From Acidobacteriota bacterium (GTDB lineage: Bacteria > Acidobacteriota > Terriglobia > Bryobacterales > Bryobacteraceae), in contig QHXW01000058.1 of assembly GCA_003223115.1 (NCBI GenBank), forward strand, positions 1 to 64,000: 64,000 bases of DNA, written 5' to 3'. Of the stretch, positions 28,098-37,439 are shown piece by piece. The notes under the pieces were generated by a model. The model was not told the origin of the DNA. It saw only the letters and a list, made by a program, of their open reading frames with translations, and searched no databases. The translations under genes and the position numbers were made by a program. Positions within the stretch are counted from its first letter, which is position 1. The number at the start of each line of letters is the position of its first letter.

Positions 28098-29684
28098 TCA
28101 GCAGCTGCAACTCTCTGCTTTAGGTGACATCGGCTTGTGCGCTTTGTCCAGCAGCTCGCGGACCGCGCGTGAAAGCATCGATGGCGTGAAGGGCTTCTGC
28201 AGGAAAGTATTCTCGTAGCCCAAAGCTGCGGTCTGCACAATCGCGCTTTCGGTGTAGCCTGAAATAAAAAGAATCTGAGTATGAGGCCGCACTGTTTTCA
28301 TTCGCTCGGCCAGTTGCCTGCCGCTCATCTGAGGCATCACCATATCGGTGATCAGCAATTCAATCGGGCTGTCAAAACGCTCCGCGATGCTCAGCGCTTC
28401 GGGACCGCTGGCCGCCACCAGCAGCCGGTATCCTTGTTTCTCGAGCGTATCGCGAACCAGCCTGCGCACGGCCTCGTCATCTTCGACAACCATGACGGTT
28501 TCTGAACCGGGGGCCGCCTCCTCGCGTGGAGTGTCAGTATCCGCGGCCGGAAGTGAGGCGCTGGCGGCTGGAAAATAAGCCTTCACGCAAGTGCCGTGAC
28601 CCGGCTCGCTGTCCACCATGATTTCGCCGGCGCTCTGCTTCATGATGCCGTAAACTGTCGAAAGCCCGAGTCCCGTTCCATGCCCCTGCGCTTTTGTGGT
28701 GAAGAACGGCTCGAACAGGCGCGAGCGTGTCTGTTCGTCCATACCGGTGCCTGTGTCGCTTACCGCCAACATGACGTACCGGCCCGGTTTCAAAGTGGTG
28801 TGAGGACCGGGATACGGTTCGCTGAACTCCATGTTTTGAGTTTCGATAGTCAAAGTGCCGCCGGCGGGCATGGCGTCGCGCGAGTTCACCGCCAGGTTGA
28901 TGATCACCTGTTCCACCTGGCTCCGGTCGGCATGGATCCTCGCCAGTTCCGGTGCGGCAATGAGGCGTAGCTCGATGTGCTCGCCGATTAACCGTTTCAG
29001 CATGACGGCGGCGCCCGCTACCACCACGTTGAGGTCCAGCACCTTGGGCCGCACCACTTGGCGCCTGCTGAACGTGAGCAACTGGCGCGTCAGTTCGGCG
29101 GCGCGTTCCCCGGCCTTCATGATCTGCTCGACCGAGCTGCGGTTCTCGTCGCTCTCGGAAAGGCTGCTGAGCAGCATCTGGCTGTATCCGTTGATGATGG
29201 TGAGCAGATTATTGAAATCGTGCGCGATGCCGCCCGCCAGCATTCCGACGGCCTCCATCTTCTGCGCTTGACGGAGGTGCTCTTCGAGCTGCTTGCGGTG
29301 TGTACAATCCTGCGGAACCACCAGGGCAGCCTTCTTGCGGGCGTAGCGGATGTGGTGAACCAGCATGTCCACTTCCACGGCTTTCCCGCTTTTCATCAGG
29401 TGGCGGACGTCGCAGATTCCAGACCCTTCGGACCGTTCTCCTTGAAGGGATTCCTGGACCTTCTCCCGATCCTCGGCGGGCACCAGATCCGTGAGCCGCA
29501 ACTTGAGAAATTCATCGCGGTTGTACCCGTACTTTTGAACTGCGGCGCGGTTGACTTCCAGGAACTCGAGCGTGCCGGCATTCACCACCAGCATCGGCTC
29601 GGGGCTTTCATCGAACAGAAGCTGGGTGGAAGTTCTGCTTTCCTCTGGTTGTTTGTACTCGGATTGTTGTTTAGCTCCAATCAT
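28098..29684 (-). CDS. Hybrid histidine kinase: PAS, HisKA, HATPase, receiver
   Basis: The open frame extends to 29915, but the part beyond 29684 overlaps the upstream regulator gene; the ATG at 29684 with AGAGG before it is the sensible start, giving 528 residues. Domain order: PAS (about 20-140; LLFDESPEPMLVVNAGTLEFLEVN), HisKA with phospho-His in GGIAHDFNNLL (about 170), HATPase_c with NLAVNSRDAM, DTGTGM and GTGLGLSTVYGI, and a C-terminal receiver (about 405-515) with phospho-acceptor Asp in LLITDMVMPQMSG. There is no membrane helix, so it senses a cytoplasmic signal. It lies 19 bases after the HD-GYP regulator and is probably its partner. Confidence 0.9.
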   Translation of the reverse strand: MIGAKQQSEYKQPEESRTSTQLLFDESPEPMLVVNAGTLEFLEVNRAAVQKYGYNRDEFLKLRLTDLVPAEDREKVQESLQGERSEGSGICDVRHLMKSGKAVEVDMLVHHIRYARKKAALVVPQDCTHRKQLEEHLRQAQKMEAVGMLAGGIAHDFNNLLTIINGYSQMLLSSLSESDENRSSVEQIMKAGERAAELTRQLLTFSRRQVVRPKVLDLNVVVAGAAVMLKRLIGEHIELRLIAAPELARIHADRSQVEQVIINLAVNSRDAMPAGGTLTIETQNMEFSEPYPGPHTTLKPGRYVMLAVSDTGTGMDEQTRSRLFEPFFTTKAQGHGTGLGLSTVYGIMKQSAGEIMVDSEPGHGTCVKAYFPAASASLPAADTDTPREEAAPGSETVMVVEDDEAVRRLVRDTLEKQGYRLLVAASGPEALSIAERFDSPIELLITDMVMPQMSGRQLAERMKTVRPHTQILFISGYTESAIVQTAALGYENTFLQKPFTPSMLSRAVRELLDKAHKPMSPKAESCSC

Positions 29685-29703
29685 TTCACTGCCTCTACCG
29701 GAA

Positions 29704-30780
29704 TCAGTTCGCGCGTTCCGCGCTCCAGGCCTCGAGCGTAGCGCGGCGGATGTGGTCCCAAACTTCGGGTGAAACACGGAGAAAGGAGTCCACCACGCGT
29801 GAGTCGAACTGCGTTCCGGAGTTCCGGATAATTTCCCACCGGGCTTCTTCGTAGAACCTTCCCTGCCGATAGGGCCGGTCCGAAGTGATCGCGTCCAGTG
29901 AATCAGCCACGGCAAAGATTCTCGCTCCCAGTGGAATTTCTTCCCCTTTCAAGTTTCGCGGATAGCCCTGGCCGTCAAAGCGCTCGTGATGGGCCAGCGC
30001 GATCTCTGATGCGGACTTCAGCGACTCAACGCTGTTTAGAATCCAATGGCCGATTTCAGGATGTCTGCGCATTTCCACCCATTCCTCAACGGTGAGGTTT
30101 CCCGGCTTGAGCAGAATCGTATCCGAGATGCCGATTTTTCCGACGTCGTGCAGCATGGCGCCCTTGCGCATCGCCTCCATCGCGCCGCTGCTCACGTCCA
30201 TGATTTCGGCCAGGTGCACTGTATATTCGCTCACCCGCTTCGAGTGTGCCAGCGTCTGATGTTCGCGCGCGTCAAGCGCAGCCACAAGCGCTTCCAGAGT
30301 TTCCTCCGAAGCTTCCTTGAGACTTCTCAGCGTGTCACGCAACGCGACGCTTCGCTCTTCAATGGTCTTCTCCAGGTCCCGGAGGTAGCATGCCTGCCGG
30401 CGACTCTCGCCGTGTTTTTCCAGAGCCCGGCGGACGCTTGCTTCCACGTTTTCGAGACGAAAAGGTTTCAGAATATAGTCCAGCGCACCCGTCTTCATCG
30501 CATTCACGGCCTGTGAAACATCTTCACAACCGGTAAGCATGACTACTCCGACTCCACTGTGCCGCCGGCGGATCTCCGACAGCAGATCCATACCGTTGAT
30601 GCCGGGCATCCGCACGTCAGAAAGGACCAGATCAAAGTCCTCCCCGGACAGCAAAACTAGGGCTTCCTCCCCCGAAGCGGCTCCATGTATCTCAAACCCG
30701 CGGGATTGCAAATAATCGTGTAGCAGCGCCCGAACGGGCCCTTCATCCTCGACGACGAGAACCCTGATTTGTTCTGACAT
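29704..30780 (-). CDS. Response regulator with HD-GYP phosphodiesterase domain
   Basis: The ATG at 30780 has GAGG three bases upstream; an ATG four codons earlier is also possible. The N-terminal receiver (about residues 1-120) has the acceptor Asp in LVLSDVRMPGING. A coiled-coil linker (about 125-165) leads to the HD-GYP domain, with MLHDVGKIGI, HPEIGHWIL and HHERFDGQGYPRNLKGEEIP intact. It should hydrolyse cyclic di-GMP when phosphorylated, probably by the hybrid kinase encoded next. Confidence 0.9.
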   Translation of the reverse strand: MSEQIRVLVVEDEGPVRALLHDYLQSRGFEIHGAASGEEALVLLSGEDFDLVLSDVRMPGINGMDLLSEIRRRHSGVGVVMLTGCEDVSQAVNAMKTGALDYILKPFRLENVEASVRRALEKHGESRRQACYLRDLEKTIEERSVALRDTLRSLKEASEETLEALVAALDAREHQTLAHSKRVSEYTVHLAEIMDVSSGAMEAMRKGAMLHDVGKIGISDTILLKPGNLTVEEWVEMRRHPEIGHWILNSVESLKSASEIALAHHERFDGQGYPRNLKGEEIPLGARIFAVADSLDAITSDRPYRQGRFYEEARWEIIRNSGTQFDSRVVDSFLRVSPEVWDHIRRATLEAWSAERAN

Positions 30781-30863
30781 TGTCCTCGCCATTTGGGGTC
30801 AAAAAGACAGCTATTATTTCGACCTCTCGGGGAAGGCGTCCGTTTCAAATTAGCATAGGGAAC

Positions 30864-31823
30864 TCAGCCCGTAAGTCGTTTTTCTGATTGGAGTTGTGCT
30901 AAATCGCTCAGAGTCTTACTAAGTGCCGTGGGAAGCGGGGTTTGCGGAATGCCGGGGATGTGATTTCGTAGTTCGGAACCGTCCATTCTGTAGGCCACCG
31001 GCACCTGGGGTCCATTGGCCGTAATCAGCTTGGCTGCGCCGGGCCACAAAGCATCCAGTTGCTTGATGAAGTCCTCAATGGTGATGACGGTGCCTTCCAG
31101 GTTAAACACATGCGCGCCTTCCAGTGGTGAAAGCGCGCAACGCACGAAAGTTTCAGCTACGTCTTCCACGTACTGTAAATCCATGTGGCCGGTAAGTCGC
31201 ATCTGGAACGGTTGCCCCAAGACCAGGGATTTCATGGCGAGCGTTGGGTCTGCCGTGAGCCCCGCGTCCCGGCCCACGCCGAACACGGTCCAAGGTCGCA
31301 GACCGATGCTCGAGATTCCATTCGCCAGATAAAAGGCTCGTGCGTTGCCCTCGTTCGCCTGCTTGAAGACTCCGTAATGTGTCGACGGCTTGAGAGGATC
31401 TGATTCAGTCAACTTGCCGCTTCCGTATGCCTCCTCCGGCCCCCAAACCGCCGAAGAGCTGGCGTAGACTACGCGTACCGGGCGGCCGGCGTCGCGCGCC
31501 GCCTCAAACACGTTCAGCGTTCCAATGATGTTTACCATCGCGCCTTCCACCGGATGGGCCTGGCAGAAAGGCATCAGTTGTGCCGCCAGGTGCACGATGT
31601 GCGTGATCTGCTCGTCTTTGACCAGCGCCTTGACCCGCGCTGTATCTTCAATCCTGCCGGCCCGGACGGCAACCCGTGCCATCTGCTCGCTGGGGGCGAT
31701 CAACGAGAGGCGCCGCAGCTCCGGGTCCAGATCGTAACTCAGAACGTCCAAGCCGCGATCCAGCAGAGCTTTTACTGTCCACGCGCCGATACATCCCTGC
31801 GCGCCGGTCACCAGAATTCGCAT
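30864..31823 (-). CDS. NAD-dependent epimerase/dehydratase (extended SDR)
   Basis: The 319-residue protein starts MRILVTGAQGCIGAW, an NAD-binding Rossmann motif (G-x2-G-x2-G), and has ASSSAVWG for the catalytic Ser and YGVFK for Tyr and Lys. Substrate loops include PWTVFGVGRDAG. It belongs to the extended SDR group acting on sugar nucleotides or related polyols. The divergent enolase-superfamily gene suggests a shared carbohydrate pathway; the reaction is not determined. Confidence 0.85.
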   Translation of the reverse strand: MRILVTGAQGCIGAWTVKALLDRGLDVLSYDLDPELRRLSLIAPSEQMARVAVRAGRIEDTARVKALVKDEQITHIVHLAAQLMPFCQAHPVEGAMVNIIGTLNVFEAARDAGRPVRVVYASSSAVWGPEEAYGSGKLTESDPLKPSTHYGVFKQANEGNARAFYLANGISSIGLRPWTVFGVGRDAGLTADPTLAMKSLVLGQPFQMRLTGHMDLQYVEDVAETFVRCALSPLEGAHVFNLEGTVITIEDFIKQLDALWPGAAKLITANGPQVPVAYRMDGSELRNHIPGIPQTPLPTALSKTLSDLAQLQSEKRLTG

Positions 31824-31909
31824 TTAACTTCTCTCCTTCAAACTTTTTCCAAACACCGGGACGCCGAGCCGCTGAGAACGGTGCGCCTGCGTGTTAAAAG
31901 TTAAAGCTT

Positions 31910-33160
31910 ATGAAGATTACGCATGTTAGCACGGCGGTGCTGGAGTCGAACTTCGACTGGACCCTGGTGAAGGTCGAGACCGATGAGAGGATCACCGGTT
32001 TCGGCGAAGCGTTCCTGGGGCCCGGGTTGACCGGGGTCATTCGCGACTTCGCGGCCATCCTGGTGGGCGAAGATCCGGCCTCTATCGATCGCCTGCTGCG
32101 GCGCATGCGTAGCAGTTGTGTCCATGCTTCGCCTGGGCTCACGTTTCACGCCATCACCGGAGTGGAATCGGCGCTGCTCGACGTCATCGGCAAGAAATTC
32201 AAGATGCCGCTCTGGCAGATTCTGGGCGGCAAGTATCGCGATCATGTGCGGATCTATGCCGATTGCCATGCCGGCGAAGCACTCGAAAGTATCACGCCGT
32301 TGTTAGTGCCACGCACGCCCGAGTGGATGCGCAAGTCCGGGAAAGAGCGTGGGCGCCAAAGCGTGGTCAGCCTGAAACATCACGGGTGGGACGCATCGGG
32401 CCAGGACCATCTCACGCCTGAATCGTACGGCCGCCGCGCCAAAGAAATGGCCGCGCGCGGATTCAAGATTTTGAAATTTGACGTCGATGTTCCCACTCCC
32501 TACGAAACGGATGAGTACAACCGCGACCTGAGCCGGCCCGAAATCGAACACATGGCCTCACTTGTTGGCGCAACGCGCGACGCCGTGGGTAACGAGATTG
32601 GTCTGGCGATCGATTGTCATTGGAACTACGGCGTGCAGTCGGCCATCGAGTTGGCGCGCGCCGTCGAGAAATACAAGTTAACATGGCTCGAGGACCCGGT
32701 GCCACCGGAGAATATTCGCGCACTCGGCGTCGTGCAGCGCAATACGCGTACCACGCTGGCGGTTGGAGAGAACCATTATTTCCGGCTCGATTTTGAGCGT
32801 CTCATCATCGAAGCCGGGCTGCGCGTGCTTGCGCCGGATGTGCGGAAGGTGGGTCTGTGGGAGGGCCGTAAGCTGGGCGATTTGGCCGACATGCATTACG
32901 TCAATCTCACATTCCACAACATCAGCAGCCCGCTCGGGACTATGGCGGGTGTACACCTTTCGGCGGCCGTACCAAATCTCATCGCGCTCGAATGGCACGC
33001 CTCAAGCGTCCCCTTTTTCGATCAACTGGTAAAGAATGCCGACGGCCCCATGATCCGCGACGGCAAAATCGCCGTGCCAAATCGGCCGGGTCTGGGAATC
33101 GAGCCGGATCTGGATGTCGCGTACAAATACCGGAAGCCCGGAGAAAAATTCTTCGAATAA
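31910..33160 (+). CDS. Enolase-superfamily sugar acid dehydratase (MR/MLE family)
   Basis: The 416 residues show the capping domain (VETDERITGFGEAF), the (beta/alpha)7-beta barrel, and the metal ligands Asp in AIDCHWNY, Glu in WLEDPVPPEN and Glu in VGENHY, with a His in FHNISSP. The Asp-Cys-His arrangement on the third strand resembles gluconate, galactonate or mannonate dehydratases. It removes water from an aldonic acid using Mg. Its stop codon at 33158-33160 is exactly where the antisense permease remnant ends. It diverges from the SDR gene. Confidence 0.87.
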   Translation: MKITHVSTAVLESNFDWTLVKVETDERITGFGEAFLGPGLTGVIRDFAAILVGEDPASIDRLLRRMRSSCVHASPGLTFHAITGVESALLDVIGKKFKMPLWQILGGKYRDHVRIYADCHAGEALESITPLLVPRTPEWMRKSGKERGRQSVVSLKHHGWDASGQDHLTPESYGRRAKEMAARGFKILKFDVDVPTPYETDEYNRDLSRPEIEHMASLVGATRDAVGNEIGLAIDCHWNYGVQSAIELARAVEKYKLTWLEDPVPPENIRALGVVQRNTRTTLAVGENHYFRLDFERLIIEAGLRVLAPDVRKVGLWEGRKLGDLADMHYVNLTFHNISSPLGTMAGVHLSAAVPNLIALEWHASSVPFFDQLVKNADGPMIRDGKIAVPNRPGLGIEPDLDVAYKYRKPGEKFFE

Positions 33161-34403
33161 CTGCCGAACAGAATCCCCGTGAGCAGGGATACTGCGGCGG
33201 TGAAGCCGAAGATCCACCAGTCGGGATGCACGTCGAGGGGTACCGAGGCAAATCGCCGGTGGAGATCATGCGAACCAGCGCCACGCTGCCCCGCCACGCC
33301 ATCGGTACTGCCAGGATGCCGCCGATCGAGGCAAGTAGGATGCTCTCCGTGAGAAGCTGCCGCACCACGCGCCCTCGCGGCTCCCAGCGCCAGCCTGACT
33401 GCGATCTCACGGCGCCGGTTGGAAGCGCGAGCCAGCAGCAGGTTAGCCACGTTGGCACACGCCACCAGAAACACGATGCCCGCCACACTCATCAGCAGCT
33501 TCAACGGAAATGCGTAGGTGTCCTGCATGCCGCTCATGGCGCCGCGTGCGCCGGTTCGGAGCACCAGGTGACTTTCGCGGACGAAGCGCTGCATATTCTC
33601 GCTGCCGCGGAGCTCGGAAACCCAGAGCTGCTCCGCCAGCAACTGCCGATGAATGACATCGAGCTCGGCCTGCGCCCGTAGGGCGGAGACGCCGGGGCGA
33701 AGCCGTCCAGCAATCAGCATCCAGCTCGTGAAAGCAGCCGTCCAGCGTTTGCTGTCGGGCTTCAGGCGATCCAGAGCATGGAGCGGAACCCAAACGTCCG
33801 GGCCGCTTCCAACTGCAATCCCCGAGAACTCCGAAAGAGTGATGCCGATTACCGTGAACGGAATCTGGTTGATGGTAATTGCGCCACCGACGATAGAGGG
33901 GTCGGAACCGAAGCGATTACGCCAGTAACGATCGCTGAGGATCGCTACCGAGGCATCCGCCCGGTCTTCACCCGCCGAGAAGAACGGGCCGTACTGCGGC
34001 GTGACTCCGAGTACAGAGAAGAAATTGTCGGTGTAGGCATCGCCCTGCGCGAGGCCGCACGTCCCACGTAACGCCACGTTCACGCGCCCGATCCCCGTGC
34101 CGCTGAAGATGCCGGAGAGCGTCTTCGACCGCGCGCGGAAGCGTTCGAGCTCCGGATAGCCGAACCAACTTTCCCGCCCCAAAGGGGAGCCGTGTAGGTG
34201 AACTGCACGAGCTGCTGTGGGTCGCTCACCGGCAGCAGGCGTAATACCACAGCATTCAACAGGCTGAAGATCGCGGTGTTCGCGCCAATGCCAAGTGCCA
34301 CCGACAGCACCGCTGTGAATATGAAACCCGGCGACTTCGTCAACATCCGGAAGCCGTAGCCCAGGTCTTTTGCAAGTTCCTCGAGCAGATTGACTCTACG
34401 CAT
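33161..34403 (-). pseudogene. ADOP-type permease remnant, 3' half missing
   Basis: From the ATG at 34403 the coding sequence gives the start of an acidobacterial duplicated orphan permease: first helix [26 protein letters not shown], then (after a frame change near 34185) the MacB-like periplasmic domain and a second helix VAGIVFLVACANVANLLLARASNRR. Two more frame changes near 33370 and 33260 are needed to reach FGFTAAVSLLTGILFGS. Similarity stops at 33161, the base next to the stop of the convergent dehydratase gene, and the second FtsX half is absent. Intact members are about 800 residues and act as MacB/FtsX-like membrane components without their own ATPase. This copy cannot be functional. 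Confidence 0.8.
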
Positions 34404-34533
34404 ATGCCGGCACTGCTCCTTCGTGGGGTCCACCAGTCGGACTTGACGGCGTGCCACCCCACACTACTTCCTCATAGCATACCGTTGCTCCTGACGGAAA
34501 ATTTTCATGACTTGCCGGCTGAAGGAACACAAC

Positions 34534-37085
34534 TTACTCATCCCTCAGAGCTGTCATCGGGTCGATCTGCGTGGCCCGAACCGCCGGGATCAGGCACGCC
34601 AGGGTTCCCACGGCGACCGGCAAAATAGAGACGCCCGCAATGGTGAGTGGATCGCTTGGGTGCACCTCAAACAGCAGGCTGCTCAGCACTCGTCCTAACC
34701 CCAGCGCCGCGCCGATCCCCACAGCTAATCCCAGCACCACAGGCGTCAATCCCTGCCGCAGCACCATGCGATGCAAATCCCAGGACCGCGCTCCCAAGGG
34801 CATGCGGATTCCGATCTCATTGGTGCGCCGTGCCATGGAGTACGACACCACACCGTAGATTCCCAGGCTGGCCAACAGCAATGCCGCGGCGCCAAAAACC
34901 ACCACCAGCAGCATCTGAAAACGCTGTTGCGCCGCGCCTTTCGCAATCAACGGATCCATAGTTCGAATTTGCGGAATCGCGATACTCGAATCCAGCTTCC
35001 AGATCGCAGACCGGATTGCGCCGCCCGTGGAGCCTGGATTCACGTTGGTCCGGACCAGGAGCGAAACCGTAAAACGCTGGCGATCCCAATACGGGTAGTA
35101 CACAGTCGGCACCGGGCCCTGCTTCAAGCTGGTTCCCACGTCAGAGACAACTCCAATCATTTCGTAAACCTGATCGTCGCCCCGCACGAATCGCTTACTC
35201 ATTGGACTCTGGTGCCTCCACAAGCGCCCGGCCGCCATTTCTGAAAACAGGGCCACGTTTCTGGTGCGGTCGCGCTCCTCGAAGGCACGGCCGTTGCGCA
35301 GTGGAATTCCGGCGGTCTGGAAGTAACTCGGGCCGATGAAGCGCACGTTCACGGTGGGGCGCTCGAGCATCGGCCGGCGGTCGCCTTCGAGCGAGACTAC
35401 GTCAACCCAGGTCCCGCCCTGGAGAGGCAGCGCACACCCGGCAAGTTGCTCGTTGAGGCCAGCAACCCCTGGAAAAAGTGGCTACGTTGCTGGGATTCGC
35501 CGTAGTGGTCGGCCGGCAAACTCAGTTCGACCGTGCTCGTGGTTGAACCCTTTGTTCACTCTCATCAGGCGGACGAAGCTGGTCATCAACAAGCCCGCCA
35601 CAATCTGCAGAACGGCGCTCAATCCCACCTCGAATCCAACCAGAAAGATCGCGGACATCGGTCCCATCGGTTGCTTCGGTAGATGTGCGGCCGCCGGCAC
35701 GAAGCGCGTGTTGCGGATCAGCCGATGTGAACCGCCAGGCCGGTAGAATGCCGAACAGCAGACCAGTCGCCGCGGAAACGAGAGATGCGAATAGCAGGAC
35801 GCGGCCGTCCAGGTGAACTTCATTCAGGCGCGGCAGATCCACGGGCGCGCTCTTGACCAGCAGATTCAGGGCCCACAGCGCGAACACCAGGCCTAGCACC
35901 TAGCGCACCGCCCAGCCAGGCCCGTAGAGCGCTCGCCGTGAGCGCCTGCCTCACCAGGCGGGCGCGGCTTGCTCCCAGCAATCCGTATAGCCGACTCGCG
36001 CACGCGTGCCGTGCTTCTTGCCAGGGAAAGATTCGCCAGATTGACCGAGACAATGAGCAGCACCGCGCCTACGGCGGCTAACAGCACCAGCAGACCCTCG
36101 GCGTACAGCCCGACCATCTGTTCCTGTAAAGGCAGCAGCGCCCGCACGCAGTTCCATCTTTTCGGGCAGGGTCTTGGCGATAGCTGCCTGCACCACGTTC
36201 AATTCGCCAGAGCCTGACCCTGGCTCACGCCCGCTTTAACCCTGGCGATGACGGTGTAGTTGAACTCACTGAGGTTCGAGACATCTTTGAGGTTCAGCCC
36301 CAGCGGCTTGAAAATCTCCGTGCGCGGGCCGAGCGCGAACAAGTGCCCCAGGTGATCGCCTGAAGGAAAGCGGAAATCCGGCGGAAGAATGCCGGCCACG
36401 ACGTGTGCCGCGCCATCGAGTGTGATGGTCTTGCCTACCAGCGCTGGGTCGGCGTTGAAGTGCCGTCGCCATAGCGATTCAGTGATGACCACCACCTGGT
36501 TGCGGCTGGGCTGGTCTTCTTCTTCCATAAACCCGCCACCCAGTCGCGGCTGCACACCAAGCACCTCGAACAAGTTGGCCGACGCGCACACCACGTCAAC
36601 GCGCTCCGGCTCTCCCGCTCCCGTTAGTCCCTTTATCATGGAATCGATGTTTTTTCTGGCAAGATATTTTTCGATAGTGCCGTGTGGCCCTTTATCCATG
36701 CGGGTTTGGTGGCCATTCCAAAAGAATCGGACTTGTATACCCTTTTTTGGTTCCGGCTACGCCGGGTTAGGTTGAGAGTCCGGGAGTCCAGTGCCGCCAT
36801 GCGCTCGAACGAACCGCAGTGCTTTCGCCACTCGGTGAAATGCAGCGCATTGTCGGGCAGCATCGGATAAAGTTGCGCTTATCCTGGAAGGACTTCGGCG
36901 ACGACATAGAGTCGTCCCGGCTCGCGATACTCGAGCGGCTTGAGGAGCACGCTGTTGACGATCGAAAAAATGGCGGTGTTGGCGCCGATACCGAGACCGA
37001 GCGTCAGTACCGCAATGGCCGCGAAACCGCGATCGCACGTCAGGGTCCTGATGGCGTACCGTATGTCACTTGACAAGCTGTTCAA
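34534..37085 (-). pseudogene. ADOP-type permease with insertion, stop and multiple frameshifts
   Basis: The gene starts at 37085 ([20 protein letters not shown] helix) and its last part, from about 35400 to 34534, is an undamaged C-terminal FtsX half ending AVRATQIDPMTALRDE. In between there is an in-frame TAA (LPG-stop-AQLYPMLPDN, near 36893), a 138-bp insertion at 36628-36765, and at least six frame changes (near 36205, 36150, 35990, 35900, 35670 and 35470). The pieces otherwise align without loss as one duplicated orphan permease of about 800 residues. The upstream start has no strong ribosome site. True decay is clear because of the insertion; some small indels may still be read errors. 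Confidence 0.85.
36623..36770. mobile_element. 138-bp insertion flanked by 5-bp direct repeats in the permease gene
   Basis: GTTAG occurs at 36623-36627 and again at 36766-36770, bracketing 138 bases that have no counterpart in the permease family. Deleting the insert and one GTTAG (143 bases) joins NLT to GAGEPERVDVV and returns to the correct frame. The insert is less GC-rich than its surroundings, has no matching terminal inverted repeats, and ends in a small hairpin (CCGGC-TAC-GCCGG). It encodes no protein. It looks like a small non-autonomous element with target duplication. Confidence 0.55.
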
Positions 37086-37439
37086 CGTTTTTCTCCTGCT
37101 TAGACGATGCCGGGATTACGAAGTCGCGCGGCAATAAGTTCATAGGCTCGGAGGCGGATAAGAGGGGCGAAATTTGCCGATTTCGGGCGCACCTACGTGC
37201 GCAATAACGCTAACTGTGCTGATTTCATGGCGTTAACGCCGGTGAGCAAGCTTTTCCTCGAAGCCATTCGACCCCCGAGTCTCGCCATACAACTAACAAA
37301 ACAAGCAGCTTAATTCATTCGCGTAGTACCACGACTGGGGCTTGGACTATACTCGGGAGCACGCCACGAAAACGACGATAACGCTCGTTTTGCAATCCAT
37401 GCTGCGGAAATTCTGTAACCGATAGGAAGGCGAGAGGAT
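37086..37439. other. 354-bp intergenic region before the radical SAM gene
   Basis: No gene or strong hairpin is seen. TATACT at 37348-37353 could be a -10 box but has no good -35 partner. Just before the start, AGGAAGGCGAGAGG (about 37423-37436) is a strong ribosome binding region for the gene at 37440. Confidence 0.35.

Noticed and set aside
29685-29915. N-terminal extension of the hybrid histidine kinase
   Set aside because: It would overlap the HD-GYP gene by over 200 bases and has no PAS or other domain; the ATG at 29684 fits better.
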